Of a stretch of DNA of 64,000 bases, positions 45,162 through 53,719 are shown one piece after another. A model generated the notes under the pieces. That model saw only the letters and a list, made by a program, of their open reading frames with translations. It had not been told where the DNA came from and did no database searches. The stretch's first letter is position 1; each line of letters starts with the position of its first letter. This stretch comes from Pelomonas sp052436255 (lineage in GTDB: Bacteria; Pseudomonadota; Gammaproteobacteria; Burkholderiales; Burkholderiaceae_C), in assembly GCA_052436255.1 (NCBI GenBank), contig JBQVNP010000005.1, forward strand, positions 36,680-100,679, in the 5' to 3' direction. The position numbers were made by a program, and so were the translations under genes.

Positions 45162-46804
45162 CGAAGCGGTGTCGGGTTTGAACCCGGCAACGCTAGCGCA
45201 AAACCCTGTTTACCGTTTCGCTTGACGTAATAGAGGGCTTCATCGGCGATGCGAACGAGAAGCTGCGGATCGTCACCGTGCAGCGGCAGGCAGGCCACGC
45301 CGATGCTGACGCCGACGCTGACCACCGCGCCATTGGACAGGACGATGGGCTGGGACAGGCCGTCGATGAGGTCGCGCATGACCTGGCCGAGCACGTTGTC
45401 CGCCGGACCGACGTCGCGCAGCGCCACGAGGAATTCGTCGCCGCCAAGCCGTGCAACCAGGTCCGAAGACCGCCGCACCGCCGAGCGCATGCGCTCGGCG
45501 CAGGCCACCAACACCTCGTCACCGCAAGCATGGCCGTGGCGGTCGTTGATTTGCTTGAAGCCGTCGAGGTCCACGCAGGCCACGCTCAGCGGGGCCCGGC
45601 GCGCCAGCGTTTCGGCGACATGACGCTCAAGCGTCGCCTGCCCTGCGGCGCGATTCTTCAGCTGGGTCAGCGCATCATGGTTGGCCTGATGCCGCACGGC
45701 GTTCTCGTCGCTCTTGCGATCGGTGATGTCGTAGATGACTCCCTCGACCGTCTGGCCGTCCACGTCGATGTGCTGCACGGAGATCAGGCAATGCACCCAG
45801 CGCCGCTCGTCACCGAGTTGCACCAACTCCAGGTCGGCCGAGACGGTCTCTGCGCGCGCGGTGGCGGCATCGATCATCTGCCGCACCTGCTCGGGGCGGT
45901 GGAAGACGCGGGCAATGAAGTCGTCCTCGCTGAGGGTGCGCAGCTCGTCCATGGACAGGCCGACGACGCGCGACACCGTCGGGTTGCCGTTGATGAGGCG
46001 GCCGCTCTCGTTGAGCACGAAGATGCCGGCGCTGCTGGAGTCGAAGATCTGCCGATACTGGGCCTCCATGGCCTCCACCTCGGCACGCAGCGCGCGCTCA
46101 GTCTGCAGCTGGCGCTGATTGCTTTGCAGCAGCGCATTCGCTCCGGCGATCAACACGCCGATTTCGTCGCGCTCATGGCCGGCCGGTGTTTCAAGCCGCT
46201 CGGCCGAGCCGGGCGTCATGCCGCGCAGCGCACTGGCGAGGCGCACGATGGGCCGCGACACCATGCGCGCGGCCAGCAGGTAGAGGATGGCAGCCAGCAG
46301 CGCCGCCTGCCCGGCCATGGCCGCTGCCAGCGTGTAGGCCTCGCGGTCGGCGATGGCCCGGACTTGGGCGCCATCCAGGCGGATGCGCAACCGGCCCAGG
46401 TGTTGGCTGGCGTCGAAGGGCGACACGACCGGCCATGCCAGCAGCGTGCCGCCGCCTCCCTCGGCCACGCCGGGCCGCAGCACCTGGGCCAGCGCCCTGC
46501 CGTCGGTGCCCACAACCTCGGCGAGGGCGACCAACTCGTTGCGCGCCAGGCCGGCGACGATCTCCTGCAGCAGCACGGCGTCGTTGGCGAAGGCGCCGAT
46601 GGCCACGGTCTTCTCGACCGCCGTCGCCAGCGCCTGGACGCTGTTGCGGCTGCTGGCCAGGGCGCGCGCCTGGGCAAACTGGTAGGCGATGGTGGCCGCA
46701 ACGACGGCCAGCAGCACCGCGCTGAGGCACACCAGCAGCATGAACCGCAGTTGCAGGCTGTCTGCACCGCGCACACGAAGGGTGCCACCGGCCTGAATCG
46801 TCAT
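45158..46804 (-). CDS. membrane diguanylate cyclase with periplasmic, HAMP, PAS and GGDEF domains
   Basis: A 548-aa c-di-GMP synthase. It has a membrane helix at about 20-42, a periplasmic CHASE8-like sensor at about 43-158, a second helix at about 158-180, HAMP at about 181-232, PAS at about 245-363 and GGDEF at about 373-540. The active site GGDEF is intact (454-458) and an I-site RSSD lies five residues before it (445-448), so product inhibition is expected. It starts inside the stop of the periplasmic binding-protein gene. Confidence 0.93.
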   Translation of the reverse strand: MTIQAGGTLRVRGADSLQLRFMLLVCLSAVLLAVVAATIAYQFAQARALASSRNSVQALATAVEKTVAIGAFANDAVLLQEIVAGLARNELVALAEVVGTDGRALAQVLRPGVAEGGGGTLLAWPVVSPFDASQHLGRLRIRLDGAQVRAIADREAYTLAAAMAGQAALLAAILYLLAARMVSRPIVRLASALRGMTPGSAERLETPAGHERDEIGVLIAGANALLQSNQRQLQTERALRAEVEAMEAQYRQIFDSSSAGIFVLNESGRLINGNPTVSRVVGLSMDELRTLSEDDFIARVFHRPEQVRQMIDAATARAETVSADLELVQLGDERRWVHCLISVQHIDVDGQTVEGVIYDITDRKSDENAVRHQANHDALTQLKNRAAGQATLERHVAETLARRAPLSVACVDLDGFKQINDRHGHACGDEVLVACAERMRSAVRRSSDLVARLGGDEFLVALRDVGPADNVLGQVMRDLIDGLSQPIVLSNGAVVSVGVSIGVACLPLHGDDPQLLVRIADEALYYVKRNGKQGFALALPGSNPTPLR

Positions 46805-47241
46805 TGCGCCGGTGCTTCCTTGATGACCAATACCGTGCGCAGGCCAGGATCGGCCGGCTCCTTGCTGAGCCAGCCCAGTGCGCTGGGATTGCGGCGCAGG
46901 ATGCCGGCCATGGCAGTCTCGTCAGGGAGGGCGTGAGGCGGGGCGCTCTGGCCGGAGAACATCAGCCGCGACCAGTAGCTGTTGACCTGGGCCACGCTCA
47001 TGCCGGTCAGCGATTGGTAGAACGCCGCGCGGCGCGGGTTGTCGCGCGGCAGATCGAAGATCAGCGCGAAGTCGCCATTGGCGAAGGCACGGCTGCGGCC
47101 CATGAAGAGGTCGACCGCTTCCTTCTGAGTCAGCGCGCGCTGCGGGTTGCTGGCGTGCACGACGATGTAAAAGTCGGCCCGCACCGGCAGCGCGAGCACC
47201 AGGCCGAGCAGCACGACCAGGAGTGCGGAAGGGGCTTTCAT
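46801..47241 (-). CDS. small PstS-like periplasmic binding protein
   Basis: A 146-aa exported protein: signal peptide MKAPSALLVVLLGLVLALPVRA, then a half-size phosphate-binding-protein-like domain (YIVVHASNPQRALTQKEAVDLFMGRSRAF; later YWSRLMFSGQSAPP and SALGWLS). True PstS is about twice as long. ATG 47241 is chosen for the signal peptide. It is four bases from the barrel gene and overlaps the cyclase gene, so it is a plausible periplasmic ligand-sensing partner of the cyclase. Ligand unknown. Confidence 0.85.
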   Translation of the reverse strand: MKAPSALLVVLLGLVLALPVRADFYIVVHASNPQRALTQKEAVDLFMGRSRAFANGDFALIFDLPRDNPRRAAFYQSLTGMSVAQVNSYWSRLMFSGQSAPPHALPDETAMAGILRRNPSALGWLSKEPADPGLRTVLVIKEAPAQ

Positions 47242-47245
47242 GACT

Positions 47246-48547
47246 TCAGAAGATGAAGTCCACGACGGCCGTCGCGACATGGGCTTTTGCAGCGGCGACG
47301 TCGGCACCGGTCCACAGCCCGGGCCCGCCGGCGTCGACGCGGATGCGGTCCCATTGCAGCTTCAGCGCTGCCTGCGGATGGAAGTCCCAGCGGGTGCCGA
47401 GTGACCAGCCCGACTGCTGCACACGCGAGCGATTGACGGCATCGGTGATGAGCGTGCCCAGCATCTGCGACTGGGCCGCGCCGGCCGGCCCGAGCACCGG
47501 CGTCAGCACGGCTTGCCAGGCCGGCAAGGGTGTCACAGGCATGGCATCGCGCGTGCGGCCATAGCCGATGAAGGGCGTCCAGTCGCTCAGCCGGCGGCCG
47601 ACGGTGGCATAGGCCGACAGCTGGCGCACCAGCGGCGCGGCCGAGATGCGCACGAGCTCGGCGCTCCATTGCCAGTCGCCCAGCTCGTAACGCAGCCCCA
47701 GCTCCAGGAAGGTGGCCCAGATGTCGCTCGCCCCCAGGCGCTCGCGCAGCTGTCGCGCCTGGTCGGCCACGGGCGGGATGGGCAGGCTGCCCAACTGGCC
47801 GAGGGCGTCGACGGCGGCCTGGGCGCTGCCGAGGTCGAGTTCAATGCGCGTCCGCGATGCGCTGGCGCGCACCAGCAGCCCAGCCTCCTCGCGCGACATC
47901 ATGACGCCGACGATGTCACGCACCCGGCCCGGCGGAGCAGTATGGAAGTCGCCGATCTGTGCTGTGCCGAGCATCAGCTTCGCGCGCCACTGCGCATTGC
48001 CTTGGAACCAGCTGCGCGCGACATCGGCGCCGTCCAGCGCCGTCGGCAGCATGGCGTAGAGCTCGACCGGCGGCCGGGCCGCCATGAAGCCGTAGCCGAC
48101 ATTGCGGTAGTCGGCCATCAAAAAGGCGTCCAAGTTGACGCGGCCGATGCGCACGGTCCAGTCGGCCGTGGGCCGGTAGGCTGCATAGGCCCATTCCAGC
48201 GTATCGCTGCCGCCGGCGTAGCTGCCGCGCTTCCTGGCGATGGCCTGGGCGACGAGTTCGAACTGGCTGCTCACGCTGTAGTTGAACTGCACGCCAAGCC
48301 GGGTGTCCACGTCATGGCGCCAGCGCGAATCGCTGCCACCCTGGGTCAGTTCACGCCGGTAGCCCCAGCCCACTGGCGCGTCGACGTGCGCGAGGCCGAT
48401 GCTGCCGAAACCGCTGACCCTGAGGCCGCTTGCGCCGCTCGGCCTGTCGGTCTCAGACTCGCCCTGCGCGGCCATGGCGACGCAGGCTAGCGCTGCAAAC
48501 AAGCGGCTTGCCCAGGGGCGGGAACTTGGGGAGGTCTTGAAAAGCAT
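47246..48547 (-). CDS. outer-membrane beta-barrel (porin-like) protein
   Basis: A 433-aa exported protein with an N-terminal signal segment (SRLFAALACVAMAAQG) and alternating beta-strand text ending in phenylalanine (AVVDFIF), as for barrel proteins recognised by the Bam machinery. GFGSIGLAHVD, WAYAAYRPTADWTVRIGRV and GWSLGTRWDFHPQAALKLQWDRI look like porin strands. Family not recognised. First gene of the barrel/binding protein/cyclase unit. Confidence 0.78.
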   Translation of the reverse strand: MLFKTSPSSRPWASRLFAALACVAMAAQGESETDRPSGASGLRVSGFGSIGLAHVDAPVGWGYRRELTQGGSDSRWRHDVDTRLGVQFNYSVSSQFELVAQAIARKRGSYAGGSDTLEWAYAAYRPTADWTVRIGRVNLDAFLMADYRNVGYGFMAARPPVELYAMLPTALDGADVARSWFQGNAQWRAKLMLGTAQIGDFHTAPPGRVRDIVGVMMSREEAGLLVRASASRTRIELDLGSAQAAVDALGQLGSLPIPPVADQARQLRERLGASDIWATFLELGLRYELGDWQWSAELVRISAAPLVRQLSAYATVGRRLSDWTPFIGYGRTRDAMPVTPLPAWQAVLTPVLGPAGAAQSQMLGTLITDAVNRSRVQQSGWSLGTRWDFHPQAALKLQWDRIRVDAGGPGLWTGADVAAAKAHVATAVVDFIF

Positions 48548-48678
48548 GTTTCTCGGGTACTGCCTGCGGATTATTCAGCCGCAGCGCCCAAAGTGGCGGG
48601 CGCCACGACCATCAACGGCAACCCCTTCACGCTTGGCCCAACCCTTACAAACACGGGGGGCGTTGCCGGCCCGTGAAA

Positions 48679-49338
48679 ATGCCACGCATGCGTATCGACT
48701 TCATCTCCGACATCGTCTGTCCCTGGTGTGCCATCGGCCTGTATTCGCTGGAAGCGGCCGCGGCCCGCATCCCTGGGCTGACTCTGGACCTGCACTTCCA
48801 TCCCTTCGAGCTCAACCCGGGCATGGGGCCCGCAGGGCAGGACATCGAAGAACATCTGGCGGAGAAATACGGCGCCAGCCCCGCCCAGCTCGCCGGCACG
48901 CGCCAGGCGATCCGCGAACGTGGCGCGACGCTGGGGTTTGATTTCCGCCCGGGTGCGCGCAGCCGCATCTACAACACCCGTGACGCCCACCGCTTGCTGC
49001 ACTGGGCCGGCGAGGTATTTGGCAGTGCGATGCAGCGCACGCTGAAGGTGGCGATGCTGAAAGCCTATTTCACCGATGGCCGCGACGTCTCGAACCACGA
49101 CGTGCTGGTGGAACTCGCGACCGCGGCCGGCCTGCCCGAGGCCGAGGCACGCGAGCTGCTGGTCGGTGACCGCCACGCGGCCGACGTGGCCGCCGCCGAG
49201 GCGCAGGTCCACGCCCAGAACATCCACGCCGTGCCAGCCATCGTCGTCAACCAGCGCCACCTGATCCAGGGTGGGCAATCCGTCGAGGTGTTCGAGCAGC
49301 TGCTGCGCCAGGTCATGGCCCAGCCGGCGGCGGTGTAA
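48679..49338 (+). CDS. DsbA family oxidoreductase (FrnE-like)
   Basis: Cytoplasmic thioredoxin-fold protein of 219 aa with the active-site CPWC (about residues 14-17) near the N-terminus, FHPFELNPGM, and the cis-Pro segment AVPAIVV. FrnE-type relatives act as disulfide isomerases or 2-hydroxychromene-2-carboxylate isomerase-like enzymes. No signal peptide. The start could also be ATG 48688; neither has a good ribosome site. A terminator hairpin follows. Confidence 0.88.
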   Translation: MPRMRIDFISDIVCPWCAIGLYSLEAAAARIPGLTLDLHFHPFELNPGMGPAGQDIEEHLAEKYGASPAQLAGTRQAIRERGATLGFDFRPGARSRIYNTRDAHRLLHWAGEVFGSAMQRTLKVAMLKAYFTDGRDVSNHDVLVELATAAGLPEAEARELLVGDRHAADVAAAEAQVHAQNIHAVPAIVVNQRHLIQGGQSVEVFEQLLRQVMAQPAAV

Positions 49339-49395
49339 CAAGCTCACGACCCGGGGCAGGTCCGGCCGAGCCTGCGACAATCACGCCATCCCGAA

Positions 49396-49418
49396 GAAGC
49401 CCGCCGCTGGCGGGCTTC
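49396..49418 (+). terminator. terminator between the DsbA-family gene and rdgC
   Basis: Perfect 10-bp stem GAAGCCCGCC / GGCGGGCTTC with a GCT loop, followed by GCCTTTCT. Confidence 0.7.
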
Positions 49419-49443
49419 GCCTTTCTCCGGAGTTCCATTTCCC

Positions 49444-50415
49444 GTGTTCAAGAACCTGATCACCTACCGCATCGGCGAAGGCTGGGCCACCGATGCCAAG
49501 CAGCTCGCCGAGCAGCTCGCCAAGGAACCCTTCCTGGCCTGCGCCCCCACGCAACCCCTGGCCGTCGGCTGGGCACCGCCGCGCGGCATCGAGCACGCCC
49601 CCCTCGTCGAAGTGGTCGACGGCCATTGGCTCGTCAAGCTCAAGCGCGAGCAGCGCCTGCTGCCCTCGTCGGTCGTGCAGGAGCGCGTGGACGAACTGGC
49701 CGAACACATCGAGGCCACCACCGGCCGCAAGCCCGGCAAGAAGGCCAAGAAGGAACTGAAGGAGCAGGCCGAGCACGAGCTGCTGCCGCGTGCCTTCACC
49801 AAGACCTCGGCCACCCAGGTATGGATCGCGCCCGCGCAGCGCCTGCTGTTCGTTGACGCCGGCTCCAGCAGCCGTGCGGACGAGGTCATCACGCTGCTGA
49901 TCCAGGCCAGCCCGGGTCTGTCGCTACAGCTGGTGCAGACCGCCGAGAGCCCCGCCGCCTGCATGGCCGCCTGGCTGCTGGACGGCGTGACGCCCGAGGG
50001 CTTCCAGATCGAGCGCGAATGCGAGCTCAAGGGCAGCGACGAGCACAAGCCCGTCGTGCGCTACGCCCGCCACCCGCTGGACATCGATGAGGTGCGCGCC
50101 CACCTGACCAGCGGCAAGATGCCGACCCGCCTGGCGCTGAGCTGGAACGAGCGCGTCGCCTTCACGCTGACCGAGGGCTTCGCCGTCAAGAAGATCAGCT
50201 TCCTGGACCTGGCCTTCGAGGGCCGCGCCGAGGCCAGTGGCGACGAGGCGTTTGACGCCGACATGGCGCTGGCCACCGGCGAGCTGGGCCGGCTGATCCC
50301 GGCGCTGATCGAGGGCCTGGGCGGCGAGCATGACTTCGCCGCCGCCGGGGCGCCGGCACCTGCCGCCCTGCCCGCCTCGACCGAGGCCGTGGCCGAGGAA
50401 GCGCCGCCCTGGTGA
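49444..50415 (+). CDS. rdgC: recombination-associated protein RdgC
   Basis: Ring-shaped dsDNA-binding protein that modulates RecA. The GTG-started sequence MFKNLITYRIGEGW is the family opening; LPSSVVQERVDELAEHIEATTGRKPGKKAKKELKEQ and the CELKGSDEHKPVVRYARHPLD segment are conserved. Length 323 aa. Its stop lies four bases from the convergent TonB-dependent receptor. Confidence 0.96.
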   Translation: MFKNLITYRIGEGWATDAKQLAEQLAKEPFLACAPTQPLAVGWAPPRGIEHAPLVEVVDGHWLVKLKREQRLLPSSVVQERVDELAEHIEATTGRKPGKKAKKELKEQAEHELLPRAFTKTSATQVWIAPAQRLLFVDAGSSSRADEVITLLIQASPGLSLQLVQTAESPAACMAAWLLDGVTPEGFQIERECELKGSDEHKPVVRYARHPLDIDEVRAHLTSGKMPTRLALSWNERVAFTLTEGFAVKKISFLDLAFEGRAEASGDEAFDADMALATGELGRLIPALIEGLGGEHDFAAAGAPAPAALPASTEAVAEEAPPW

Positions 50416-50419
50416 GGCG

Positions 50420-52510
50420 CTAGAAACCCAGCTTGAGCGTCACGCGCACCGTGCGTGGCTCGGCCGGGTGCACATGCCGATCGGCCACCGGCGCGGCCTC
50501 GCCGGGCAGCTGTGATTCGTAGAAATACTCGATGTCGTTGACCTTGCGATCCGTCAGGTTGAACACGTCCACCGTCAGCTCGCTGCCCGCCCACAACTTG
50601 CGGCTGACGCGCAGGTTCGTCGTCAGCGACGACCGTGAGCGCACGCTGTTGTCCTCGACCAGCGAGCCCGCGCCGAGGTAGCGCCACTGCAGGCTGGCCG
50701 ACCAGGGCCCGAGGTCGCACAGTGTCACGGCCACGGAGCCGACCTTGTCGACCGCATTCGGGATGCGGTCACCGGCGGGGTCGACGTTGGCAAAGCGGGC
50801 GTGCGTCCAGGCCAGGTCGGCGTCGATCAGCAGCCATGGGGCTGGGACGAAGCGGTTGTTCCACTCGATGCCGCGGCGCTTGCTGGGCCGGTTGGGCTCG
50901 GTCGCACCGGCATCGCCGACGTAGATCAGCTCGGAGTCGAAGTCCAGCTTCCACAGCGCCACCGAGCTCTGCAGACCGGGTACCCACTCGGTCCGCGCGC
51001 CCAGCTCCAGGCCGCGCGCCGCGACAAGACCTGGCACCGCGTCGACCGGGCTGCCCGTCTTGGGGTCGATGCGGGCCGCCGTGCCCCGCGCGTCGTTGCT
51101 GTGGAAGCCGCGGCCGGCGTTGAAGAAGAACTCGGTCCTGGCCCAAGGCCCCGCGATCAGCGACAGCTTGGGCGACAGCAGTTGGGCCGAGGCGCTGCCG
51201 GAGTTGGCCGCGTTGCTGTGGCTTTCCACGCTGAAGCGCGCGTCGTCCGCACGCAGGCCGACGACGCTGCGCAGCCAGGGCGTCAGCTCGACCGAGGTCT
51301 GGCCGTGGATGCCAAGCTGGGTCTCGCGCACGGCGTCGTCGCGTGTGGTGGCGGTGATGCGGCGCTCGACGGCGTCGAACAGGCCGACGCGCGCGCGGTC
51401 ATGGCGCAGTTGCAGGCCGATCTCGCTGCGCGCCGGCAGTGCGCCGAGCCGGTGCTCGACCGCGTGGCTGGCGCTGAAGCCGTAGACCCGGCGGCTGTCC
51501 TGCTGCGAGAACTGGTCACCATCGCCCGGGCGCTCCAGCGCATAGGTGAAATTGGAGAAAAGCTTGAGCCGGTAGTCCATCGCATAGGCGGCGACCTGCG
51601 TGGCCTGCGTGCTGCTGACGTCATGCCATTCGCCGGACAGGCTGCTGCGGCGCGTCTGGCCGCCGTCGCTGGTGTCGATGGCATCGAAGCGGCCAAAGGT
51701 TTGGCCGTTGAAGCTGCCGGCGGCGATCAGGCGCTCGGGGATCTGGTCGGTCGAGTTCCAGCTGGCGTCATAGCCCATCGCGCTGGCGCTCCAGCCCGCG
51801 GCCCGCGTGCCGCCGGACAGGGTCAGCACGCCATTGCGCTTGCGCAGGCGCTCCGGCAGCGTCCAGGGCCCGTCGTTGTGCTGCACCTCGACGGCGCCGA
51901 GCAGTCGCTTGTCACCCAGCGCGACGGAGCCGCCGCCGACAAAGCGCTGGAACTGCCGCTGGCCCAAGGTCAGCGTGGCGAAGCTCTGGTCCAGCGTCGT
52001 GCGATAGGCGATGTCGGCCGAGCCGGCGGCGGCGAAGTTGCCGTTCCGTGCGAAGTAAGGGCCCTTGCGGTACTCGATGCGGTCGACCAGCTCGGGGATC
52101 AGGAAGTTCAGGTCCGAATAGCCCTGGCCATGGCCGTGCGAGGGCATGTTGACCGGCAGGCCGTTGACGCTGGTGGCGAAGTCGGTGCCGTGGTCGAGGT
52201 TGAAGCCGCGCAGGAAGTACTGGTTGGCTTTGCCGTCGCCCGAATGCTGGGTGACGATCAGGCCGGGCACGAACTCCAGCACCTCGCCCGGGCGCAGCGC
52301 GGGGCGGCTCTTCAGCAGCTCGGCGCGGATCGTGCCTTGGGAAGCGGCGTCGGCGCTGCCGATGGCGTTGTCGTAGTGGCGGCCTGCGAGCTGCACACGC
52401 TCCAGCTGGGTGGCTGCGGCAACCACGGTGGGCGCTGTGGGCTGGGCTTGCGAAGCCGACGCGGCCATCAGGGCCAGCGCCGCAGGGATCGAGGAACGAT
52501 GGATGAACAT
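50420..52510 (-). CDS. TonB-dependent receptor
   Basis: Outer-membrane active transporter of 696 aa. A signal peptide (MFIHRSSIPAALALMAASASQA) precedes a plug (LRPGEVLEFVPGLIVTQHSGDGKANQYFLRG, then GHGQGYSDLNFLIPELVDRIEYRKGPYFA) and a barrel ending in VRVTLKLGF. I see no obvious TonB box before the plug. The ligand is not evident; the adjacent His-rich exported protein hints at a metal, and no riboswitch is visible upstream. ATG 52510 is chosen for the signal peptide. Confidence 0.93.
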   Translation of the reverse strand: MFIHRSSIPAALALMAASASQAQPTAPTVVAAATQLERVQLAGRHYDNAIGSADAASQGTIRAELLKSRPALRPGEVLEFVPGLIVTQHSGDGKANQYFLRGFNLDHGTDFATSVNGLPVNMPSHGHGQGYSDLNFLIPELVDRIEYRKGPYFARNGNFAAAGSADIAYRTTLDQSFATLTLGQRQFQRFVGGGSVALGDKRLLGAVEVQHNDGPWTLPERLRKRNGVLTLSGGTRAAGWSASAMGYDASWNSTDQIPERLIAAGSFNGQTFGRFDAIDTSDGGQTRRSSLSGEWHDVSSTQATQVAAYAMDYRLKLFSNFTYALERPGDGDQFSQQDSRRVYGFSASHAVEHRLGALPARSEIGLQLRHDRARVGLFDAVERRITATTRDDAVRETQLGIHGQTSVELTPWLRSVVGLRADDARFSVESHSNAANSGSASAQLLSPKLSLIAGPWARTEFFFNAGRGFHSNDARGTAARIDPKTGSPVDAVPGLVAARGLELGARTEWVPGLQSSVALWKLDFDSELIYVGDAGATEPNRPSKRRGIEWNNRFVPAPWLLIDADLAWTHARFANVDPAGDRIPNAVDKVGSVAVTLCDLGPWSASLQWRYLGAGSLVEDNSVRSRSSLTTNLRVSRKLWAGSELTVDVFNLTDRKVNDIEYFYESQLPGEAAPVADRHVHPAEPRTVRVTLKLGF

Positions 52511-52651
52511 TTGATTGCCTCGGGGTCGGGGACCGGCGGTCATGCGCAGGCGCCACCTGTCCGGCCGGAGCAGGCGGAAACCGGGGCAGCGTGGGGCAGG
52601 CGCAGCGAGGCGCCTTGGTGGTGCTGCAGCGGGCAGCGTGCCCGCGCACGG

Positions 52652-53155
52652 TCAGCCGCGTGGGGGCATGCGCGGGGGCGCGACGGCCCGGTCGCGCCAG
52701 CCAGGCTCGGCGATGGCGGGATGGTGGCCAGCGGCAGCAGGCGGGACGGCGAGGCCGGCCGGCAGCCACGCCTGGAAGACGGTCGCCCCACCCTGCGGCG
52801 AGCTGTCGGCCGGGTCGGTCACATCCAGTACGTCGCCAGTGTCGTGCGAGTGCTGGTGATAGACGCTGCCATGCTCATGCAAGCCGGTTGCCGGCCCGGT
52901 GCTGGGCAGCCAGGCGTGCTGCTGATGCCTGAGCTGCGGCGCCTGGGCGGCGTGAAGCTGATCCAGCACGGCTCGCAACGCGCCGCGCACGCTGGCCAGA
53001 GGCGTGTCCTGATGCGACGCGCCGGTGTGCAGATGACGCTGGCCCTGGATACCAGCGACCAGTTGCGCGGCGCCCTGCAGCGGCAACACGACGAGCAACA
53101 TCGCCAGGACGGCGATGCGCGTTCGGTGCAGCAGTGAGGACAGGCAGGTGGGCAC
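52652..53155 (-). CDS. His-rich exported hypothetical protein
   Basis: A 167-aa protein I do not recognise. It has an N-terminal hydrophobic leader (RIAVLAMLLVVLPLQGAAQ) and many histidines (HLHTGASHQD, HEHGSVYHQHSHDTGD, AGHHPAI), which suggests metal binding in the envelope. It lies 141 bases upstream of the TonB-dependent receptor on the same strand, so a shared role in metal uptake is plausible. It has no cysteines. Confidence 0.65.
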   Translation of the reverse strand: MPTCLSSLLHRTRIAVLAMLLVVLPLQGAAQLVAGIQGQRHLHTGASHQDTPLASVRGALRAVLDQLHAAQAPQLRHQQHAWLPSTGPATGLHEHGSVYHQHSHDTGDVLDVTDPADSSPQGGATVFQAWLPAGLAVPPAAAGHHPAIAEPGWRDRAVAPPRMPPRG

Positions 53156-53239
53156 AGGTGGGCAGAGGTGGGCGAGCTGCGGACAACCGTCGTACAGCCT
53201 CTACGCGCCCGTGCGGCCGGCGGATTCGCCGACCGCCCC

Positions 53240-53719
53240 CTAGCTTCTCGCAGCGCCCCAGTGCGTGAACGGGTTCACCGCCAGGTTCGCGTTGACATAG
53301 CGGGCATCGCCGGTCACCTCGGCACCCAGCCAGCCCGGCCTGGCAAAGACCTGTCCCTCCGCCACCAGCTCGATCTCGGCGACGACGAGGCCGGCATTGG
53401 CGCCAAGGAACTCGTCGACCTCCCAGGTCATGCCCTCATGCGGGCAGAGGTGGCGGATCTTTTCGACGACGGGACCGTCGCACAGCGCCAGCAGCTGCCC
53501 GGCGTCGGCGAGCGGGATCCCGTACTCGAACTCGGCCCGCGTGGCGCCTTGCGTGGCGCCCTTGATGGTCAGGAAGGCGGCGTCGCCCGCGATGCGCACG
53601 CGCACCGTGCGCGCCGGCTCGCGGCTGAGGTAGCCCTGGCTGAAGCGGGTCTGCATTGACGCCTGCCCCCGCCAGCCGTCGCCCGTGACGAGGAACTTGC
53701 GTTCGATCTCAATGCCCAT
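53240..53719 (-). CDS. CYTH domain-containing protein
   Basis: A 159-aa triphosphate-tunnel metalloenzyme-type protein. MGIEIERKFLV carries the E-x-E-x-K motif, followed by paired basic strands (TVRVRIAG, AFLTIKG) and acidic strands (FEYGIP, WEVDEF, VAEIEL). Likely acts on inorganic or nucleoside triphosphates; whether it is a triphosphatase is unknown. Its start overlaps the last 11 bases of the DEAD-box gene. Confidence 0.9.
   Translation of the reverse strand: MGIEIERKFLVTGDGWRGQASMQTRFSQGYLSREPARTVRVRIAGDAAFLTIKGATQGATRAEFEYGIPLADAGQLLALCDGPVVEKIRHLCPHEGMTWEVDEFLGANAGLVVAEIELVAEGQVFARPGWLGAEVTGDARYVNANLAVNPFTHWGAARS

Noticed and set aside
52511..52651. Cobalamin or other riboswitch before the TonB-dependent receptor
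   Set aside because: No B12-box-like sequence and the gap is too short for a cobalamin aptamer.
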